Assembly: GCF_001435585.1 (NCBI RefSeq)
Contig: NZ_AZEC01000015.1
Span: 1-61,275 of the forward strand
Direction of reading: 5' to 3'
DNA from: Schleiferilactobacillus perolens DSM 12744
GTDB lineage: Bacteria; Bacillota; Bacilli; Lactobacillales; Lactobacillaceae
DNA: 61,275 bases
In this document: positions 17,489 to 25,508 of the stretch, piece by piece
Layout: each line of letters starts with the position of its first letter
Position numbering within the stretch: the first letter of the stretch is position 1
Position numbers and translations under genes: made by a program
Notes under the pieces: generated by a model
The model's database searches: none
Told to the model about the DNA's origin: nothing
The model's input: the letters and a program-made list of their open reading frames with translations, nothing else

Positions 17489-18622
17489 TTATTCTGCGTC
17501 GGACCAAGTATCCTGGGCGGTTTTGGCGACCAAGGCAAGCTTGGCCCATTGATCGGCTGCGCTCAGCGCATTACCTTCCTCGGTGGAGGCAAAACCGCAT
17601 TGGGTGGAGAGGCAAAGGTCAGCTAGTGGGACAAACTCGTTGGCTTTCTTAATCCGTGCCCGCAAACCAGATTCGTCTTCCAGAGCCGGCCGTTTGCTGG
17701 TGACTAGGCCTAGCACGATCCGCTGATGACGGCCATTAGCACTGATCTTGGCCAATGGTTCAAAGCCGCCGGAGCGTTCGTCGTCATATTCCAGGAAGAA
17801 ACCGTCAATGTTCAACTGGGCTAGATAATCGGCCACGGGATCGTAAGCGCCGGCACCGGCCCACTGGGACTTATAGTTGCCGCGGCAAATGTGCATCGTG
17901 ATGGTTAAGTCCTTGGGCTTGTCCGCCACAATGGCATTGATTACTCGGACTGCTTCTTTGGCTTGCACTGCCCATTCCGGCTGCAACACCTTTTCATGGG
18001 CGTTATGGGCAAAAGAAGCCCACATTCCCCAGGCGGTATCATCCAATTGTAAGTAGCGACAGCCAAGGTCGTAGAAATGTTGAAGCGTGTGTTGATATGT
18101 GGGAATCAATGCATCGTAAAAGTCCTGTACGTCATCATAATAGTCATTAATAATGTGAGCCGGTTCACTGGGAAAGAACACTGACGGACTGGGAATGGTT
18201 TGCTTGGCGGTGATGCCCTCGGGAACGATACTTTGCAGGTACTTGAACCCGGCGAAGAAAGGATGATCTGGATTGTAAGCCAAGGGGGCATTGACCCGTA
18301 CGCCGCCGGCACGGGATTCACCGCCGGAGAAGGCCCAGCCGTCTGTGGGGGTGAAGAATTCAGTACCCTTTAGACCGGCGTAGAAATCCAGGTGCCACCA
18401 CGACCGGCGAAATTCACCATCGGTCACATCCTTGAAGCCTAGTGCCACTTGCTGGTCAACGATTTTTTTGATTTCTTCGTCTGCCACTTGAGTCAAGGCG
18501 GCCCGATCAATCTTGTGGGCGGCAAAATCTGCACGGGCTTGGTGCAGCCGGGCCGGCCGCAACAGACTGCCGACTAAATCGTAACGGTAAGGGAAAACAG
18601 TTTTGGTTAATGTACTTGGCAT
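17489..18622 (-). CDS. MetE C-terminal-domain family methyltransferase (YxjH/YxjG-type)
   Basis: A 377-residue protein related to the catalytic half of cobalamin-independent methionine synthase. It lacks the N-terminal MetE half, as in Bacillus YxjG/YxjH. Visible zinc-site residues are His and Cys in MHICRGN and a later Cys in STQCGF; VGSLLRP opens the barrel and LQLDDTAW is the typical strand. It probably transfers a methyl group to homocysteine from a donor other than the triglutamyl folate; that is inference. AAGGAG lies before the ATG at 18622, not the upstream in-frame ATG at 18640. First gene after the T-box. Confidence 0.88.
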   Translation of the reverse strand: MPSTLTKTVFPYRYDLVGSLLRPARLHQARADFAAHKIDRAALTQVADEEIKKIVDQQVALGFKDVTDGEFRRSWWHLDFYAGLKGTEFFTPTDGWAFSGGESRAGGVRVNAPLAYNPDHPFFAGFKYLQSIVPEGITAKQTIPSPSVFFPSEPAHIINDYYDDVQDFYDALIPTYQHTLQHFYDLGCRYLQLDDTAWGMWASFAHNAHEKVLQPEWAVQAKEAVRVINAIVADKPKDLTITMHICRGNYKSQWAGAGAYDPVADYLAQLNIDGFFLEYDDERSGGFEPLAKISANGRHQRIVLGLVTSKRPALEDESGLRARIKKANEFVPLADLCLSTQCGFASTEEGNALSAADQWAKLALVAKTAQDTWSDAE

Positions 18623-18654
18623 CAAAAATCGCTCCTTCATGTATGCAGGTATAA

Positions 18655-18973
18655 AAAAAGACGTCCCTGAAAAAATATTTTCAAGGACGTCTTGCTGTGG
18701 GCAAACGCGGTACCACCTAAATTCGCATGACGCTCACACGTCATGCCTCACCGAGTGCGATCCAAATTGTAACCTTAGTACAACCGGGATGATACTCCGA
18801 CGCGATAATGGGCGCACCCACCGGCACTTAGCATATGGGCTCAGTGCCGGTAAAGCTCAAAGACCATGTTCGCAGCGTTAGTATTACCGGTTTGCACCCC
18901 CCACCGGCTCTCTGAGAATACCGCGTGCCACTACTCATCTTTTCACAGCAGTTTTTCGTATTTGTTTTATTGG
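18655..18973 (-). ncRNA. T-box leader (methionine-type) of the methionine operon
   Basis: On the minus strand the leader contains the T-box sequence GGTGGTACCGCG (18706-18717), then the terminator AAGACGTCC...GGACGTCTT plus T run (18652-18692). Upstream is a long stem I with ...GCGAACATGGTC... at about 18862-18873, where ATG (18865-18867) is the likely Met specifier. T-boxes read uncharged tRNA and prevent termination, so the three genes should be switched on by methionine starvation. The specifier assignment is by position and gene content, not by a computed fold. Confidence 0.9.
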
Positions 18974-18978
18974 TATTG

Positions 18979-19007
18979 ACTATAGAGCGAAAAAAAGGGC
19001 GTGTCAA
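18979..19007 (-). promoter_or_regulatory. Consensus promoter of the T-box operon
   Basis: TTGACA (19002-19007) and TATAGT (18979-18984) with exactly 17 bp between, reading leftward into the T-box leader. The upstream edge abuts a long GC-rich inverted repeat. Confidence 0.88.
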
Positions 19008-19012
19008 GAGGG

Positions 19013-19133
19013 AGAGGGCGGAGCCGACCGGTTAGAAGCGGCGTCAGAAGGGAGGGCAGGCAGAAAACTCGGTTTTAGGTTTTTTGCCTGCCCTCCCTTC
19101 TGACATAGCTTCTGGTCGGCGCAGCCCGTTTAC
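19013..19133. repeat. Long GC-rich inverted repeat (element 2, copy 1)
   Basis: A perfect 20-bp stem (19043-19062 with 19085-19104, starting GTCAGAAGGGAGGG) is nested within GCCGACC...AGAAGC pairing with GCTTCTGGTCGGC (19108-19120). The outer blocks AGAGGGCGGAGCCGACCGG (from 19013) and GCGCAGCCCGTTTAC (19119-19133) recur as reverse complements near 34.5 kb in permuted order. It lies between the met promoter and repeat copy C. Confidence 0.8.
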
Positions 19134-19161
19134 GGAGACTTACGGTAAAGAGTCCCCTTCA

Positions 19162-19340
19162 GCCGTGCCACTGCTGCACAATCTCCGGCTGAAATGGGCT
19201 GGAACGCTGTGACGGCGGTTTGAGCCCGCTGAGGAACGCGGTCTCAAACACGCCTAACGTCATCAGTGGCCAAAATCGGGCCACTGTGACGTTTCCACAG
19301 CTGAGCCCATTTCAGCCTCCGATTGCTCCGCAGTGGCACT
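19162..19340 (-). repeat. Structured repeat element, copy C (minus orientation)
   Basis: A 179-nt copy read on the minus strand, between the corA 3' end and the met promoter. The outer stem is GTGCCACTGC with GCAGTGGCAC: both arms differ from copy A (GTGCCAATGC, GCATTGGCAC) and still pair. Inner hairpins: GTCACAGTGGCC...GGCCACTGATGAC and GTTTGAGACCGCG...AGCGGGCTCAAAC; the third stem is GGCTGAAATGGGCT with AGCCCATTTCAGCC. With the T-box and the GC-rich inverted repeat it accounts for most of the 760-bp non-coding stretch. Confidence 0.85.
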
Positions 19341-19383
19341 AGTTTAGTGGATACACAAATGTATCGGCGTCCATCAAAAATAG

Positions 19384-20265
19384 TCATTTGATCCACTGGT
19401 GCAAAATGATCCCCATAATCAACCACAAAATACCTGTAATCCCCAGAGTGATTACCCACCCCATGGGGCTGTGCTGGGCGGGAAGGGCGACGTTCATGCC
19501 GTAGAAGCCGGTGACGATGGTGGGAACTGTGAGCAGGAGGGACCAGACCGTCATGAACTTCATGGTGTCGTTTAGGTTGTTGTTCAAGATATTGTTATAC
19601 GTATCGGTGAGGTGTTCCAGAGTTTCAGCACTGACCTGCGCCATGCCGAGCACCTGGTCGGCCTCGATGATCACATCGGCTAATTGTTCCTGTTCAGATG
19701 TGGAGAATTCTTGGCGGTGGGCGTACGCTTGTTGTAGGACGATGGTGTTTTGTTTCGCGGCTCGGGCCAGGTAATTGGCCCGCAAGGTCAGGTCGGAAAG
19801 ATGGAGCAGTGCCTTCTTATTCGTGCGTTCATGCAGGCGCGCAGCGATTCTGCGCCGGTCAGCGTCCAGTTGGCGCAACATCGGACTGAACCGATCGGTG
19901 AGCGGCACTAGGCATGCAAATAGTGCCTTGAAGGGCGTCGCATCCGCCAGACTGGTTAAGATGGTGCGCAGGCGTTTGGTCAAATGCGCAGTGGCTTTCG
20001 TGGTGATCACCAGCAGATGGCCATTTTTGATCAAGAAGGTTAATGGCGCATCGGGTTGATCGTCTTTCGGTTCGGACCGTAAGACGTTATAAATCAGTAG
20101 AAATGTTTCCGTGGAATTGTCATACTCCACGTGGGGCTGCTCATCTGCGTCCAACGCGTAGCCCATGGCCTCATTGCTGATACCGTATGTCCGCTGGGCG
20201 TTAATCACGGCCAGCGGATCGCGGCCATCGATGATCGCCCAAAATTGTCTTTTATCATGTACCAT
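19384..20265 (-). CDS. CorA-family divalent cation transporter
   Basis: A 293-residue CorA/MIT-family channel for Mg2+ or a related cation. A soluble N-terminal domain of about 230 residues, largely helical, is followed by two C-terminal membrane segments (WSLLLTVPTIVTGFYG and WVITLGITGILWLIMG). The selectivity signature reads YGMNVALP, as in true CorA proteins. A TTG at 20271 would add two residues, but GGAGG is 9 nt before the ATG at 20265. It is a single gene; its 3' end runs toward repeat copy C. Family assignment is secure; ion preference is not readable. Confidence 0.9.
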   Translation of the reverse strand: MVHDKRQFWAIIDGRDPLAVINAQRTYGISNEAMGYALDADEQPHVEYDNSTETFLLIYNVLRSEPKDDQPDAPLTFLIKNGHLLVITTKATAHLTKRLRTILTSLADATPFKALFACLVPLTDRFSPMLRQLDADRRRIAARLHERTNKKALLHLSDLTLRANYLARAAKQNTIVLQQAYAHRQEFSTSEQEQLADVIIEADQVLGMAQVSAETLEHLTDTYNNILNNNLNDTMKFMTVWSLLLTVPTIVTGFYGMNVALPAQHSPMGWVITLGITGILWLIMGIILHQWIK

Positions 20266-20399
20266 ACCCAAACCCCTCCATATTCCTCACTTAAAATAAT
20301 ACCAGACCTGTTAGCAACTTGGTGCAAATTGGTGTCAATACGGTTTAGTAAGCGTATGATTAACATATTAGAATAGTCGATGAATGGAGCAATTTCTTT

Positions 20400-21344
20400 A
20401 TGCGATTGGAATCACTGGGACAACGACACGATGCACAGATTGCCAAACAATGGGCGGTGAGTTTGATCAATCACCGCAGTGAGAAACTGGCTACCCAAAA
20501 TGAAACAGCAGTCCGCGACCGATATGCCGGATTGACCTGGTTGGACTACCAAACGGTTCCGGTCTCCCATGCCCATGGCCAGGTGGGCACGGAACAAAAA
20601 CAGTTTATCCAAGTCCAGGCGGCAGTCCAGGCACTCGGGTTGAATCCGCGGCATTGGGTGATTGCCAAGGTGGAAACAGATACCCGCTGGCTCATGGCCA
20701 ATCCTTATTTGGCCCTCTCTTTTGGTACAGAATTTCACATCCGCGCCAACGCGGTCACGATCGATCATTTTTATTTTCCCGTGCAGGGCGCTGATGATTT
20801 ACCACGGCGGGCACTGGCGGGTGACTTATTAGAAGCCATCATGTTGTCGCCCCTGGGGACAGATGCTGCGGTGGTACCCGCGATCAGTACGGATGCTCCG
20901 ATCTTTCCCGAGGCACTGGTGCACTTGTTAACCTTAAATCAGCTCATGACGCTGGAGATCTCTGATGCGACTGGTGCGCGCTATATTAATACATTAAGTG
21001 CCGTGGCGCCGCGAGTGGGATTTATTCCGGTGGAACAAACTCTAGATTTTACGCCGTTGGCGGAAGCCGTTAAAGCACGGGCCGGTCGCGGCAAACGGGC
21101 GAAGGTGATTGCGGGATTATTGACGGCAGCCGGTTTGCACACTGCAGATTGGTTAGTCCGGAAGAGCCGCAGTACATACACTTGGCAGTTGTTTAATCCA
21201 TACATTGGCCGGCATGTGACCGTGGTTTTAGACCGCGGCGATATCCCCCGGATATATAAATATCAAGTGTTGAACGGTAAACGGCAGATGACCGATGTGA
21301 CCACGCATTACTTGTTGGAGGCGGCACTGTTGGCGCCGTTTTGA
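20400..21344 (+). CDS. Hypothetical protein, 314 residues
   Basis: I do not recognise a family. The frame has a good ATG after AATGGAG and ends just before a strong terminator, so it is a real single gene. The protein is soluble, with no signal peptide or membrane segment. It has alternating strands and helices and a basic stretch near residues 230-240 (RAGRGKRAKVIAG) followed by TADWLVRKSRSTYTWQLFNPYIG. A DNA- or RNA-related role is possible from the basic C-terminal half but not shown. Its promoter region abuts the divergent corA gene. Confidence 0.7.
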   Translation: MRLESLGQRHDAQIAKQWAVSLINHRSEKLATQNETAVRDRYAGLTWLDYQTVPVSHAHGQVGTEQKQFIQVQAAVQALGLNPRHWVIAKVETDTRWLMANPYLALSFGTEFHIRANAVTIDHFYFPVQGADDLPRRALAGDLLEAIMLSPLGTDAAVVPAISTDAPIFPEALVHLLTLNQLMTLEISDATGARYINTLSAVAPRVGFIPVEQTLDFTPLAEAVKARAGRGKRAKVIAGLLTAAGLHTADWLVRKSRSTYTWQLFNPYIGRHVTVVLDRGDIPRIYKYQVLNGKRQMTDVTTHYLLEAALLAPF

Positions 21345-21356
21345 GATAAACGACAC

Positions 21357-21394
21357 AAAAATGGCGTTCTCGCTAAATTGAGAACGCCATTTTT
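21357..21394. terminator. Bidirectional terminator
   Basis: AAAAATGGCGTTCTC pairs with GAGAACGCCATTTTT around an 8-nt loop, serving both the 314-residue gene and the converging MFS gene. Confidence 0.92.
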
Positions 21395-21424
21395 CAGTAT
21401 TCAGAAATTAATTAATCGTTGCGG

Positions 21425-22672
21425 TTAAGCGACTTCGTCTTCATCTGCACGGCGCATCTTCAGCGTCCGCAGTGCCGGGATGGATAACATGACCGCGAAG
21501 CTTAACAGATACAGGACAGCCAGGAAGCCCATCGTGGTGATCAGGTTGTAATGATCCATTAGGAAACCGATCACGACGGAGGAGAAGCCACCGATGGCCC
21601 GACCGACATTGACAATCAGATTGTTGGCCGTGGCCCGAATGTGGGTGGGGTAGAGGCGCGAGATGATCGCACCGTAACCACCAAACATACCGTTAGAGAA
21701 GAAGCCCAGTACCGCACCAGCAAGGATCAAAGTGATTTCGTTCATGGCAAATGTGATTAAGAAAACCGATGCGGCAGAACCCAACAGGAAGATGGTGTAC
21801 GCCACCCGCGGTCCCAAGTAGTCCAAGATGCTGCCGAAAGTCATCATGCCAATGGACATACCGACGATGGTGGCGATCATCCAGATGGAAGAACCAGAGA
21901 CGGTAATTCCCAGTTGTTTCTGCATGATTGTTGGTAACCAGTTCATTAAACCGAAGTAACCAGCAATCTGTACGACGACCATAAACATTAAAGCGATGGT
22001 TTGGTATGACTGCTTCTTGCTGGTGAACAGTTGGCCCAAGCTGATCTTCTTCTTGCCTTCAGCAGTGTGCTGACTTTCGAGGAAGACTGGGCTTTCCTGC
22101 AGGTGTTCCCGGACGATGAACGCCAGGGCAACTGGGATTAAGCCGACCAAGAAGAGGGCGTTCCAACCGAAGTTGGGGATGATCAATGACGCCATCACTG
22201 CCGCAAAGATTGCCCCGATTTGGCCGCCGATCGCGGCAATACTGGTCATTCGACCGACGTGTTGTTTCTTAAAGTTCTCTGCGATCAAGGTAATTCCCAC
22301 ACCGTATTCACCACCGGCACCGATCCCGGCAATGAAACGCAGAATGTAAATCGCCCAAATACTTTTAGCAAAGAACATGGCCGCCGTGGCAAAGGCAAAA
22401 ATAAGGATCGTATGCGAGAAGGTCTTCACCCGGCCGATACGATCCCCTAATAACCCGAAAAGCACTCCGCCCACTAACATACCAATGTTGGTGATCGAAG
22501 AAATGAGCCCTGCTTCAGCGCCACTGATATGCAACGACGCGATGATTGGTGCCAGGGCAAAAGATAAGAACATGACATCCATATTTTCCAAAGCAAAACC
22601 CGCACTTGTCGAAACGATGGTCCGTTTCTGATTGCGGGTTAAACTTGTACTCTTAGTGTTGTATGATTCCAC
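21425..22672 (-). CDS. MFS transporter, aromatic acid/sugar porter-like
   Basis: A 415-residue major facilitator with twelve membrane segments. The signature loop after the second segment is GLLGDRIGRVKTF, the AAHS/sugar porter group motif, and GAGGEYGVGITLIAE in the fourth-fifth segment region resembles shikimate/benzoate-type carriers. The start is a GTG at 22672, 8 nt after GGAGG; an upstream in-frame ATG at 22705 has no ribosome site. It stands alone without a linked catabolic gene, so the substrate is unknown; proton-coupled uptake of a small organic acid is likely by family. Confidence 0.85.
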   Translation of the reverse strand: MESYNTKSTSLTRNQKRTIVSTSAGFALENMDVMFLSFALAPIIASLHISGAEAGLISSITNIGMLVGGVLFGLLGDRIGRVKTFSHTILIFAFATAAMFFAKSIWAIYILRFIAGIGAGGEYGVGITLIAENFKKQHVGRMTSIAAIGGQIGAIFAAVMASLIIPNFGWNALFLVGLIPVALAFIVREHLQESPVFLESQHTAEGKKKISLGQLFTSKKQSYQTIALMFMVVVQIAGYFGLMNWLPTIMQKQLGITVSGSSIWMIATIVGMSIGMMTFGSILDYLGPRVAYTIFLLGSAASVFLITFAMNEITLILAGAVLGFFSNGMFGGYGAIISRLYPTHIRATANNLIVNVGRAIGGFSSVVIGFLMDHYNLITTMGFLAVLYLLSFAVMLSIPALRTLKMRRADEDEVA

Positions 22673-22795
22673 GGTATTGGCCTCCAAATGCATGCTCACT
22701 GACATGCGTTATTTATTGGCGCACTGCTTACGCAGATTGCTTGACATTGATTGTGTCACAGATTGGGAGCTGGCGCAAGGCCAATTTTCAGAAAT

Positions 22796-23521
22796 TCAAT
22801 CCATTTTCCGCCGTTGTTGATTGAGCAAGGCTATCCCAGCTACGACGGCCGCATATCCGAGCTGGATCAAAAAAAAGGTGAGCGCTCGTCCATTTGTCAG
22901 TGACCGAAATTCCGTCAGGCTGTTCAATGTATCCCCAATGGGCGGCAACAACCAACTGACCCAGCGCCACCAGGAATAGTCCGCGGCGATGGTCGGCGTC
23001 ACATAACCGCACACCAGCACGAAGATGACCAGCAAAACGCTCAAATACCGATTGGCGATAAGGTGCCGGTTGAACAAGTTGGCAATGGCCATTCCGGGCA
23101 AGGCGGCGCCCCACATTAGGAAAAATGCCAGCAAGAAGTGATAGCCTGACAGTTTCTCAAAAAAGAATGTCGATTCTAGCACCCACCGACCGATTGGAAA
23201 AAGGAGACCGATGAGGCTGAAGAGTCCCGCTACCAAAATGAAGAAGAGCCATTTAACCCAATATACCGACCACCAGGAGCGCGTGTGCACCACTGCAATA
23301 CTCAACGCGGTGTCGCTGACGATACTGTTGACTGCGTAAGCCACCCAGGCCATGAGCAAAACCAAGACCATCGCATTCGCGCCAATGGCCGAGGCGAAAT
23401 ATTGGGGACCGATGGCAAAGTTTGTGGTGAGAAAAATGAACCACAAAAGCAGCGGTAAAACTAAGTAAATGCTCTGCAGGTAGCGGTGAGCATAGAAAAG
23501 CAGGATTCCTTTAATGCGCAT
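22796..23521 (-). CDS. ABC transporter permease
   Basis: A 241-residue, very hydrophobic protein with about six membrane segments and no soluble domain, typical of the membrane half of ABC-2-like exporters. It starts MRIKGILLFYAHRYLQ. Its ATG lies 11 bp inside the 3' end of the upstream ATPase gene, showing translational coupling, so the two form one transporter. No substrate clue exists; the family is not one I can name. Confidence 0.75.
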   Translation of the reverse strand: MRIKGILLFYAHRYLQSIYLVLPLLLWFIFLTTNFAIGPQYFASAIGANAMVLVLLMAWVAYAVNSIVSDTALSIAVVHTRSWWSVYWVKWLFFILVAGLFSLIGLLFPIGRWVLESTFFFEKLSGYHFLLAFFLMWGAALPGMAIANLFNRHLIANRYLSVLLVIFVLVCGYVTPTIAADYSWWRWVSWLLPPIGDTLNSLTEFRSLTNGRALTFFLIQLGYAAVVAGIALLNQQRRKMD

Positions 23522-24305
23522 GCCGCACCTCCTGGATGGTATAGCCGCGGTGAATCAATGTGGTTAAAACATTATCGTGTTCGCCAGCCGGTACCGTGAG
23601 TTCGGCGGCGGGCCAATCCGCTGGCAGCGGCTGCGCGGCTGTTGTCGGCGCGTACCGGATGATGTAGATGTCAGCCCGGGGCGGCGCTGTTTCCACCGAT
23701 AGAGTGCCCTCGTTTAACCGATACACCGTGGTTCCTAATTGCTGAATCACGCCCGGTTCGTGGGCGATAGTGACTAGTGCACCGCCAGTGTCGCGAAAAT
23801 GTTGCAAATACTGAATGATCACCGGGCGGGCATCCTTGTCGATGCCCGACAACGGTTCATCCAGCAGCAATAATTGCGGATGACCGAGCAAAGATTGGAT
23901 CAGAGCCGTTTTTTGCCGGTTACCTTTAGATAAATGCCGAATTGGCGTATGTAGATATGGGGTGAGCAAGAATGTGTCTGCGAGGGCGGCAATTTGCGGT
24001 TGCGTGATAGCGGGAGCCAAGCCGCTCATCATGCCGCATTCCGTGAGCCACGCTTGCGCAGTGATGACTTCCGGGGACAGGCTGTCCGGACACCAGCCCC
24101 ACGATAATGCGGGCGCAAAGGTGACCGTACCGCGGCGGGGGCGTAACAGGCCGGCAATGATCCGCACCAGCGTTGATTTACCGGAGCCGTTAGTGCCAGT
24201 GAGAATCACGGATTCGCCGGGGTGAACGACGAAGGAGACATCCTGCAGCAATGGGCGTTTATTGAATTGGTGAGCAATGTGGGAAACGGTCAGGATGGGC
24301 GACAT
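23511..24305 (-). CDS. ABC transporter ATP-binding protein
   Basis: A 264-residue ATPase with Walker A GTNGSGKST near residue 37, a diverged signature HLSKGNRQKTALIQ in place of LSGGQ, Walker B LLLLDEPLSGID and the switch histidine in TIAHEPG. The last 60 residues (from about VETAPPRAD) form an extra C-terminal domain. The ATG at 24305 follows AGAGG; an upstream extension to 24362 lacks support. It is coupled to the permease by an 11-bp overlap. An unclassified two-component exporter. Confidence 0.85.
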   Translation of the reverse strand: MSPILTVSHIAHQFNKRPLLQDVSFVVHPGESVILTGTNGSGKSTLVRIIAGLLRPRRGTVTFAPALSWGWCPDSLSPEVITAQAWLTECGMMSGLAPAITQPQIAALADTFLLTPYLHTPIRHLSKGNRQKTALIQSLLGHPQLLLLDEPLSGIDKDARPVIIQYLQHFRDTGGALVTIAHEPGVIQQLGTTVYRLNEGTLSVETAPPRADIYIIRYAPTTAAQPLPADWPAAELTVPAGEHDNVLTTLIHRGYTIQEVRHAH

Positions 24306-24374
24306 GGCAGAGCCTCTTTTCTTGGGTATGTTTATCATAGCATGCAAAAAAAAAGCAACCAACCATCTTTCAGC

Positions 24375-24399
24375 ATACTCTTAAAGAGTATGATATAAT
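24375..24399 (+). promoter_or_regulatory. Palindromic operator overlapping the antitoxin promoter
   Basis: ATACTCTT-A-AAGAGTAT (24375-24391) is a perfect inverted repeat, ending 2 bp before the -10 box TATAAT (24394-24399). It is a natural binding site for the HTH protein encoded just downstream, giving autorepression. Confidence 0.7.
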
Positions 24400-24419
24400 T
24401 ACTCTAGGTGATAATATTT

Positions 24420-24851
24420 TTGAACAAAGTCGCATTGATCCGGCGCCGGTTGCACATTAGCCAATCCCAGTTGGCGTCATTATTGAGTGTATCTGTTAAA
24501 ACAGTCCAGGCCTGGGAAGGCAATCGATATGCACCTAATGGCGGTAACGCCAAGTTGTTGCAACTACTCGGAGCTAACCAGGAGATGAAAGCCATGTTGG
24601 AAAAATATAAAAATGATCAAGAATTTGCGCCATTGGAACGAGACCCAGAGAAATTGACGATCATGGGCGTCCATTTTAAAAATGAACAGGATTATCGCGC
24701 TGTCCTCAACGCCGTGGCGAATAATATGTATGAAGGTTATCAACCCGCTCGGTCAGATATTGAATTCTTTGCGGCCCATATTGACCAACCAGCCACCGCC
24801 CAAGAAACGTTAGCGTGGGTCAAAGCACATCGAGGGACAGCCGATGAATAA
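24420..24851 (+). CDS. HTH-domain antitoxin of the Fic module
   Basis: A 143-residue protein with an N-terminal XRE/HigA-like helix-turn-helix (residues about 1-60; SQSQLASLLSVSVKTVQAWEG). The C-terminal part (about 80-140) resembles Fic-inhibiting VbhA-type antitoxins: AVANNMYEGYQPARSDIEFF, where the usual S/T-x-x-x-E-G motif has Asn in the first position. The start is probably TTG at 24420 after AGGTGAT; a GTG at 24408 overlaps that site. The stop overlaps the toxin start by 8 bp. The protein probably inhibits Fic and represses its own promoter. Confidence 0.75.
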   Translation: MNKVALIRRRLHISQSQLASLLSVSVKTVQAWEGNRYAPNGGNAKLLQLLGANQEMKAMLEKYKNDQEFAPLERDPEKLTIMGVHFKNEQDYRAVLNAVANNMYEGYQPARSDIEFFAAHIDQPATAQETLAWVKAHRGTADE

Positions 24852-25452
24852 CCAAGAACGCTGGCAGGCGTACCTTCAACCCAACGGCGTTTTGAAGAAC
24901 TTGTTGAATATCACGGATCAACAAACCCTGCATGATACGGAGTACGTCTTAACGATTCAGCGGCAAGCCTATTTGCAGCGGCATGCGTTTGTTTTACCGG
25001 ATGGGGCGCGACTGCAGGGTAAGAATGTGGCCGAAGTGCGCCAGATTCATCACTATTTGTTTGCTGATATTTATGACTGGGCGGGGCATTATCGGGACGT
25101 GAACATGGGCAAAGGCGGAACGGACATGTTCTTTCCGTTTGAACGATTTGCCACGGCTGAATCCGATATTCAAGAGAAGATTGATCGGTTTCAAGCGACC
25201 AATGCGGGAGATAAACAGGCAGTCACCCAGGCCGCTGGCGAGCTAATTAGCGAAATTAATTGGTGGCATCCTTTTCGGGAGGGCAACGGGCGGACGCAGC
25301 GTGTATTTGCCCAAGTGTTGGCCCACGCCAAACGTTACACCTTTGATATTGAGCCAGACAGTACCGCGTACGTAGAATATATGCAGGCGAGTATTGATGA
25401 TAATCCAGACGAAATGGTGAAAGTGATGCAGCGTCATTTTCGGGTTGTCTGA
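24844..25452 (+). CDS. Fic family AMP-transferase (toxin)
   Basis: A 202-residue Fic protein. The catalytic loop reads HPFREGNGRTQR, a full match to HPFx[D/E]GNGR, so the active site is intact. Upstream are the conserved IYDWAGHYRDVNMGKGG and the flap region FFPFERF. Fic enzymes usually attach AMP to a Thr/Tyr/Ser of a target such as gyrase or a GTPase. The protein has no N-terminal or C-terminal inhibitory helix of its own, which fits class I, where a separate antitoxin supplies it. It overlaps the HTH-antitoxin gene by 8 bp. Confidence 0.9.
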   Translation: MNNQERWQAYLQPNGVLKNLLNITDQQTLHDTEYVLTIQRQAYLQRHAFVLPDGARLQGKNVAEVRQIHHYLFADIYDWAGHYRDVNMGKGGTDMFFPFERFATAESDIQEKIDRFQATNAGDKQAVTQAAGELISEINWWHPFREGNGRTQRVFAQVLAHAKRYTFDIEPDSTAYVEYMQASIDDNPDEMVKVMQRHFRVV

Positions 25453-25458
25453 CTACAC

Positions 25459-25508
25459 AAAAAGCAATTGACCGGCTGGGAATAACAGCGAATCAATTGC
25501 TCTTTTTT
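25459..25508. terminator. Terminator between fic and hrtA
   Basis: AGCAATTGA pairs with TCAATTGCT, flanked by A and T runs on the two sides; it serves both converging transcripts. Confidence 0.8.
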
